In this document: one piece after another, positions 30,310-33,836 of the stretch
How the letters are laid out: the number at the start of each line of letters is the position of its first letter
Numbering within the stretch: position 1 is the stretch's first letter
From: Candidatus Cloacimonadota bacterium
GTDB lineage: Bacteria > Cloacimonadota > Cloacimonadia > Cloacimonadales > TCS61
Length of the DNA stretch: 33,836 nucleotides
Reading direction: 5' to 3'
NCBI GenBank assembly: GCA_021157525.1
Contig: JAGGWK010000048.1
Coordinates: 1-33,836 of the forward strand
Program-made: the position numbers and the translations under genes
The notes under the pieces: generated by a model
Database searches by the model: none
Seen by the model: only the letters and a program-made list of their open reading frames with translations
Told to the model about the DNA's origin: nothing

Positions 30310-32967
30310 CTATTTGAGTAACAGACATTTCCCTGTGGTCTTCTGCATGCCATCTACCGATAAACGATAGAAATAAATACCGGATCCCACGCTAACATCG
30401 TTGTCATCCTGGCCATTCCACACTACCGCATGGGTGCCGGCGGTAAAGAAATCGTTGACCAGGGTTTTCACCCGTTGGCCCCGGCAATTGAACACCGATA
30501 TTTCAGCCTTGGCATCTTGAGGAAGAGCAAAGGAGAAGGAGGTAGACGGGTTGAAAGGATTGGGATGCACCTGCATACTGAAGACATCCTGAGAAGGCGG
30601 AATCACCTGTGGATCGGTGCCAACCAAGGTAGTGATATCAATCTTTTGCACAAAGTGCTCCCGCTCAAATTCCCCTTCAAAGGGTTTATACCCGCAACTC
30701 AAGGCCAAATAGATGGCGTCATCGGTTACCACCATATCTTCGATGTGTTCCATGTCTGGGCGGCTCATCAGGGGTTCTGCAGATTCCGGTTGTTGCACAG
30801 TTCCATCGGGTGCCAGTATGGCATAGGTAAATTGAACATCACTGCTCTGACTGGCGAAGCATAACACAACCACATCATCGTTGCGCATCATACGTAGTTC
30901 ATAAATCTGGGAATTGAGGCTGGTGTACGTAAAGCTCTGGGAAGGAATAAGGTTTTGCTGTAAATCGTAGGTAGTTACATGTACCGCTACACCATACTCA
31001 TATCCTGCGATAGTAACGCCATCGGTAGTAGTGGAAATCTGTAGATTGTTATAGTTCACATAGTCGACACTCAGAGGTGTTTGCCACACTATCTGGCCTT
31101 CATGAAGATAGTAGATTTTGTATTCTTCATCCTCTTTGTATATGGCAAAAGCATCGGTTTCATCGCCTTGAAAAAGGGGATTTGGATAGGCATTGACTAA
31201 CAGGGGTTGCCCCAATGTTCCATCTTCCTGTATCGCGCAAATGCCTTTAGTCAGAGAATCCTGAGAATAAAAAAGCGTATTACTCTGAATGTACGGGGTA
31301 CAAGACCAGAGAGGCATAGGCTGGATAAGTGGCTGATTCCAAGCAGGGCCGGATGGCAAAATTTTGATCATGATCAGATCAGTGACTTCATCTCCGTATC
31401 CCATTCCGTAGAACACATATCCATCATAGAATGGGGAAACAGTAAATTCATCTAGGTAATTATAATCTAAAACATATTCATAGGCCTCTGGCCACAGGGG
31501 TGTACCTTCGGTATTGTATGCTTGGATAAAAAGAGTATCTGGGCCTGAAGGATTGTATTTTGAGCCATAGCTGAACAAAATGGTATCATCGGCATACCAC
31601 GAATCTACCACAGGCAGGATGGCTTTTCCGTTTGCCTGATACTGGGGTTGGCCACTTTCGTTATATTTCTGGGTCATCAGAGAATCCCGAGAATTGGACG
31701 ACCAGTACACCGAAAGTCCATCAGTTTCTTTTACCAGACGTGGTGTAAAAAGATCTTTTTCGTTTTGGCGCAAAATCTCAGTGTGGTTAACTGTACCATC
31801 GGCGCGTTCGGCAACCAGAGCCTCAGTGCCACTGCTCTCTGCTCCACACCACGTGTAACCGTTCTGGATAGCATGAACTCCTTCAAACAAGAAGTTGTTA
31901 AATTCTACAGTGTTTCCAAAACCATCCGCAGTAACAGGGAGAATGTAATTGAGATATTCACCGTTTTCTTCCTGGTATACCGCGATGAAATCGTCTTCCT
32001 GATCATAAGCTATCCACATATCGGATGAGCCATTTGGGTATATATAACTGGCCAGACTGTTTCCGCTGTAGTCAAACTTCTGGATAGCTAAGAAATCTTC
32101 GTCGTCGTCATTAACCCCATAGAAATAGCCGTTTCCAGCCATATACTGGGTATAAAACCCATGATCTAAAGTGCAAAGGGTTTGAGGTTCATCCCCGGTT
32201 AATGAAAACCCATTTTCGTCTAAACACCACATTTTTAACAGATCTTCTTCGGGGAAGAAGGTGTAGAATTTTCCATCCATGAATTTCGTTTCATGAATGG
32301 CAGAGGTAAAATATTGAGTTGAATGGGCAGTTTGATTTCCGGCACTGTCATACACATGCAGGGAGATATTTTGGTCTTTGAGCGACACAACTCGCAAAAA
32401 ATCGTCTATAACTACAACTGCTTCGACGGTACTTCCGCTGGAGATTCCCGGTAGCAGGATGTTATCCCAAATCACTGCCCCCTGAGCATTGTAATAGGAT
32501 GCATGAAGGTCATAGTAATCATGGAAAATGATAATACTACCGTCATCCAGCACCACCTGTTTTTTAAAATTACCGGGTAATTCGGTTTGCCATTGCACCA
32601 CACCATCAAAGTTGAGGCAGTACAGCATATAGCCATCAATTTCTTCATTGTATGATCGCAGGTAGATCGTGTTTTGGCCAGCCAGATAGATCCCCAGCAC
32701 ACCCATGTATGAGGAGCTTTCCACAAGAGTTTGGGGCTGTGTCCACAGCGGGTTACCGTTGTAATCGGTTTTTTGCAGTTTCAGTTTGCGAATGCCGTCT
32801 TCCTTCTCAGCCCAACACAGGTAGAGGTCATTATCTTGTGTAACGATGGATTTTGCGTTATATATAAAAGTTCCCTGGTACATCGTTGAGCCATTTCCCC
32901 AACAGACTTCTGCAAGAAGAGCAGATGTTACTACCATCAGCAGTAGAAAAAGTGTGATACGTTTCAT
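30310..32967 (-). CDS. Large secreted beta-propeller-like protein with C-terminal sorting domain
   Basis: An 885-residue exported protein. The signal peptide is MKRITLFLLLMVVTSALLAE. Most of the chain (about 25-790) is a series of beta-rich repeats with recurring motifs of the kind YNGNPLWTQP, FDGVVQWQTELPG, AQGAVIWDN, EGTPLWPEAY and EGQIVWQTPL, typical of PQQ-like or similar propellers. The end (about 795-885) is a FlgD Ig-like sorting domain: VHPNPFNPSTSFSFALP, an ISVFNCRGQRVKTLV strand, VVWNGQDDND and GIYFYRLSVDGMQKTTGKCL. This fits type IX-style export or surface anchoring in FCB bacteria. GGAGG lies five bases before the ATG at 32967. Ligand unknown. Confidence 0.87.
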   Translation of the reverse strand: MKRITLFLLLMVVTSALLAEVCWGNGSTMYQGTFIYNAKSIVTQDNDLYLCWAEKEDGIRKLKLQKTDYNGNPLWTQPQTLVESSSYMGVLGIYLAGQNTIYLRSYNEEIDGYMLYCLNFDGVVQWQTELPGNFKKQVVLDDGSIIIFHDYYDLHASYYNAQGAVIWDNILLPGISSGSTVEAVVVIDDFLRVVSLKDQNISLHVYDSAGNQTAHSTQYFTSAIHETKFMDGKFYTFFPEEDLLKMWCLDENGFSLTGDEPQTLCTLDHGFYTQYMAGNGYFYGVNDDDEDFLAIQKFDYSGNSLASYIYPNGSSDMWIAYDQEDDFIAVYQEENGEYLNYILPVTADGFGNTVEFNNFLFEGVHAIQNGYTWCGAESSGTEALVAERADGTVNHTEILRQNEKDLFTPRLVKETDGLSVYWSSNSRDSLMTQKYNESGQPQYQANGKAILPVVDSWYADDTILFSYGSKYNPSGPDTLFIQAYNTEGTPLWPEAYEYVLDYNYLDEFTVSPFYDGYVFYGMGYGDEVTDLIMIKILPSGPAWNQPLIQPMPLWSCTPYIQSNTLFYSQDSLTKGICAIQEDGTLGQPLLVNAYPNPLFQGDETDAFAIYKEDEEYKIYYLHEGQIVWQTPLSVDYVNYNNLQISTTTDGVTIAGYEYGVAVHVTTYDLQQNLIPSQSFTYTSLNSQIYELRMMRNDDVVVLCFASQSSDVQFTYAILAPDGTVQQPESAEPLMSRPDMEHIEDMVVTDDAIYLALSCGYKPFEGEFEREHFVQKIDITTLVGTDPQVIPPSQDVFSMQVHPNPFNPSTSFSFALPQDAKAEISVFNCRGQRVKTLVNDFFTAGTHAVVWNGQDDNDVSVGSGIYFYRLSVDGMQKTTGKCLLLK

Positions 32968-33222
32968 ACGTCCTCCGTATTCAGTTCATGTCATCATCGC
33001 TCTCGTAATGTGCGGGAGCACCAGTTTCCGAATTTCCTATCAGCAATGATTATCCCCCTCATTCTGTGGCTGGACATCTATGCAAAGACCGTCATCGGAT
33101 AATCTCGTGATATTTTCTCTCCAGCAGATTGCAGATTGTTATGTTCTCTTTTCGTGTCAAATCAATTTTTTGCTGTATTTCTCGTAAGTACTCTTCACAT
33201 CATTTTCAATCGAGTTATGTTC
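32968..33222. other. Gene-free region upstream of the broken membrane-protein gene
   Basis: No reading frame with start signals, tRNA or strong hairpin is seen. The full gap runs from 32968 to 33272 and presumably holds the promoters of the two divergent genes; no TTGACA-like hexamer is seen for the leftward one. Confidence 0.55.
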
Positions 33223-33251
33223 TTGACTCATGTTTGGCCATGGCGTTATTT
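33223..33251 (+). promoter_or_regulatory. Putative promoter of the frameshifted membrane-protein gene
   Basis: TTGACT (33223-33228), preceded by C, then 17 bases and TTATTT (33246-33251). The distance to the ATG at 33273 is 44 bases. TACAAT at 33255-33260 is an alternative -10. Confidence 0.35.
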
Positions 33252-33272
33252 AGATACAATAAAGGAGCGCTT

Positions 33273-33673
33273 ATGAGTTTGTATGATGAGCAAAAAAATG
33301 GAAAAATTTCGCTTCAATGCTGGCGCATGCATCCTTACCCCTGTGTGGTGCGTGTTTCATGGCAAACCTGTTCAGGCAGCATTGCTGGCAATATTGTGGA
33401 TATTCCACAGGTTTCCTCCCTGGAAGTTTGCTATCCATTATTCTCAAGGTTTTCTTGGCTGCTTTCTCCCTGTATTATGGTTCCATAGGCAATGCCATTG
33501 CCATGGAGTCTGGTATATACCTGGATGAACCCGAAAGACTCTTTGTGCAGCGCAGATGGGCTACATGGGGTTTGATAATCCTGATTCTTTACTTCGCTTT
33601 TGCCCATGTGTTTCACGTCATTTTTGCCGGTTTTCATATTCTCAATTTTGGAATTGAAGTCATCAGCCAGTAG
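33273..33673 (+). pseudogene. Small membrane protein gene with two apparent frameshifts (DUF2628-like)
   Basis: No single frame covers the gene, but three frames in succession give one coherent protein of about 133 residues. AAAGGAG (33261-33267) precedes ATG 33273 (MSLYDEQKNGK); after GGAAAAA at about 33300-33307 the next frame continues FRFNAGACILTPVWCVFHGK and QAALLAILWIF; near 33405 a second +1 shift leads to GFLPGSLLSIILKVFLAAFS, then YYGSIGNAIAMES and ERLFVQRRWATWGLIILILY. The FNAGACILTPVW start, the GxxGN segment and the QRRWATWG segment resemble DUF2628-like membrane proteins with about three helices. It ends at TAG 33671-33673. Either a decayed gene or two one-base insertion errors. 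Confidence 0.65.
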
Positions 33674-33799
33674 CACTTATCTTCATTTGTTTTTTTTCTG
33701 GATGCAGGGAGCATGTTTTGACCAGAAGCGAGACCTATTCAGGATGGTTCCGATAATCTTACTTCTCAGACGGGTATGTGTCGTCATCCATAAACGCAC

Positions 33800-33822
33800 A
33801 AAAGCTCCCGTTGGGAGCTTTT
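33800..33822. terminator. Hairpin terminator near the right edge
   Basis: AAAAGCTCCC/GGGAGCTTTT, ten paired bases around a GTT loop, with T-rich and A-rich ends so that it can act in either direction. It may close the gene at 33273 or a leftward gene beyond the window. Nothing else is seen in 33674-33799. Confidence 0.75.
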
Positions 33823-33836
33823 AAAATAGAAAGAGA

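Noticed and set aside
1-33836. tRNA or rRNA genes, CRISPR arrays, insertion sequences and phage attachment sites
   Set aside because: I looked on both strands in the intergenic regions and found no cloverleaf-like segment, regularly spaced repeats, transposase or integrase. A covariance-model search would be decisive for small RNAs.

Overview
The window looks like the chromosome of a Gram-negative fermentative bacterium of the FCB group, most likely Candidatus Cloacimonadota or a close relative. Evidence seen: two secreted proteins ending in FlgD-like, type IX-style C-terminal sorting domains, an outer-membrane-barrel-like protein, a lipoprotein, a SPOR-domain protein, a tiny AURKAIP1/COX24-type ribosomal protein behind HU, split glycine decarboxylase genes, and archaeal-type ether-lipid genes, which are known from FCB bacteria. 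The phylum assignment is inference; no rRNA gene is present.

Layout. 1-838: the first codons of a leftward gene that leaves the window, then a leftward pair of an SNF2-family helicase (840-4022) and a YigZ/IMPACT protein (236-838). 4161-4508: a small leftward membrane-anchored protein. 4738-11221: a rightward tightly packed operon rho - U32 family tRNA hydroxylase - TPR/SPOR protein - mutS - DUF523. 11257-11660: leftward HU and a 30-residue ribosomal protein. 11977-20067: a rightward nine-gene operon. 20133-21773: a redox cassette of glutaredoxin, MarR regulator, OsmC and exported thioredoxin. 21893-22834: a leftward barrel-like protein, diverging from HAD phosphatase and ComB homologue (23021-24381). 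24403-24837: a leftward NTF2-like lipoprotein. 25053-27831: gcvPA-gcvPB. 27999-30242 and 30310-32967: convergent secreted proteins, the first interrupted by an in-frame TGA. 33273-33673: a small membrane-protein gene broken by two frameshifts.

The most notable system is the operon at 11977-20067. It places a probable GGPP synthase, a digeranylgeranylglyceryl phosphate synthase (UbiA family) and a geranylgeranylglyceryl phosphate synthase side by side, which are three consecutive activities of archaeal ether-lipid biosynthesis. They are followed, with overlaps or very short gaps, by a PHP-family phosphatase, an SDR epimerase/dehydratase, a SAM-dependent methyltransferase, a flippase-like membrane protein and a MoxR ATPase, and preceded by a Gfo/Idh/MocA dehydrogenase that resembles sugar-nucleotide 3-dehydrogenases. 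The core three imply an unsaturated archaeal-type phospholipid precursor. The others are candidates for dephosphorylating, decorating and transporting a derivative of it; that part is inference.

Two sequence-level patterns also stand out. A (C)TTGAC(A/C/G/T) hexamer lies about 45-80 bases, usually 54-62, upstream of most operon starts, with no good TATAAT partner. Nearly every operon end carries a clear hairpin terminator.
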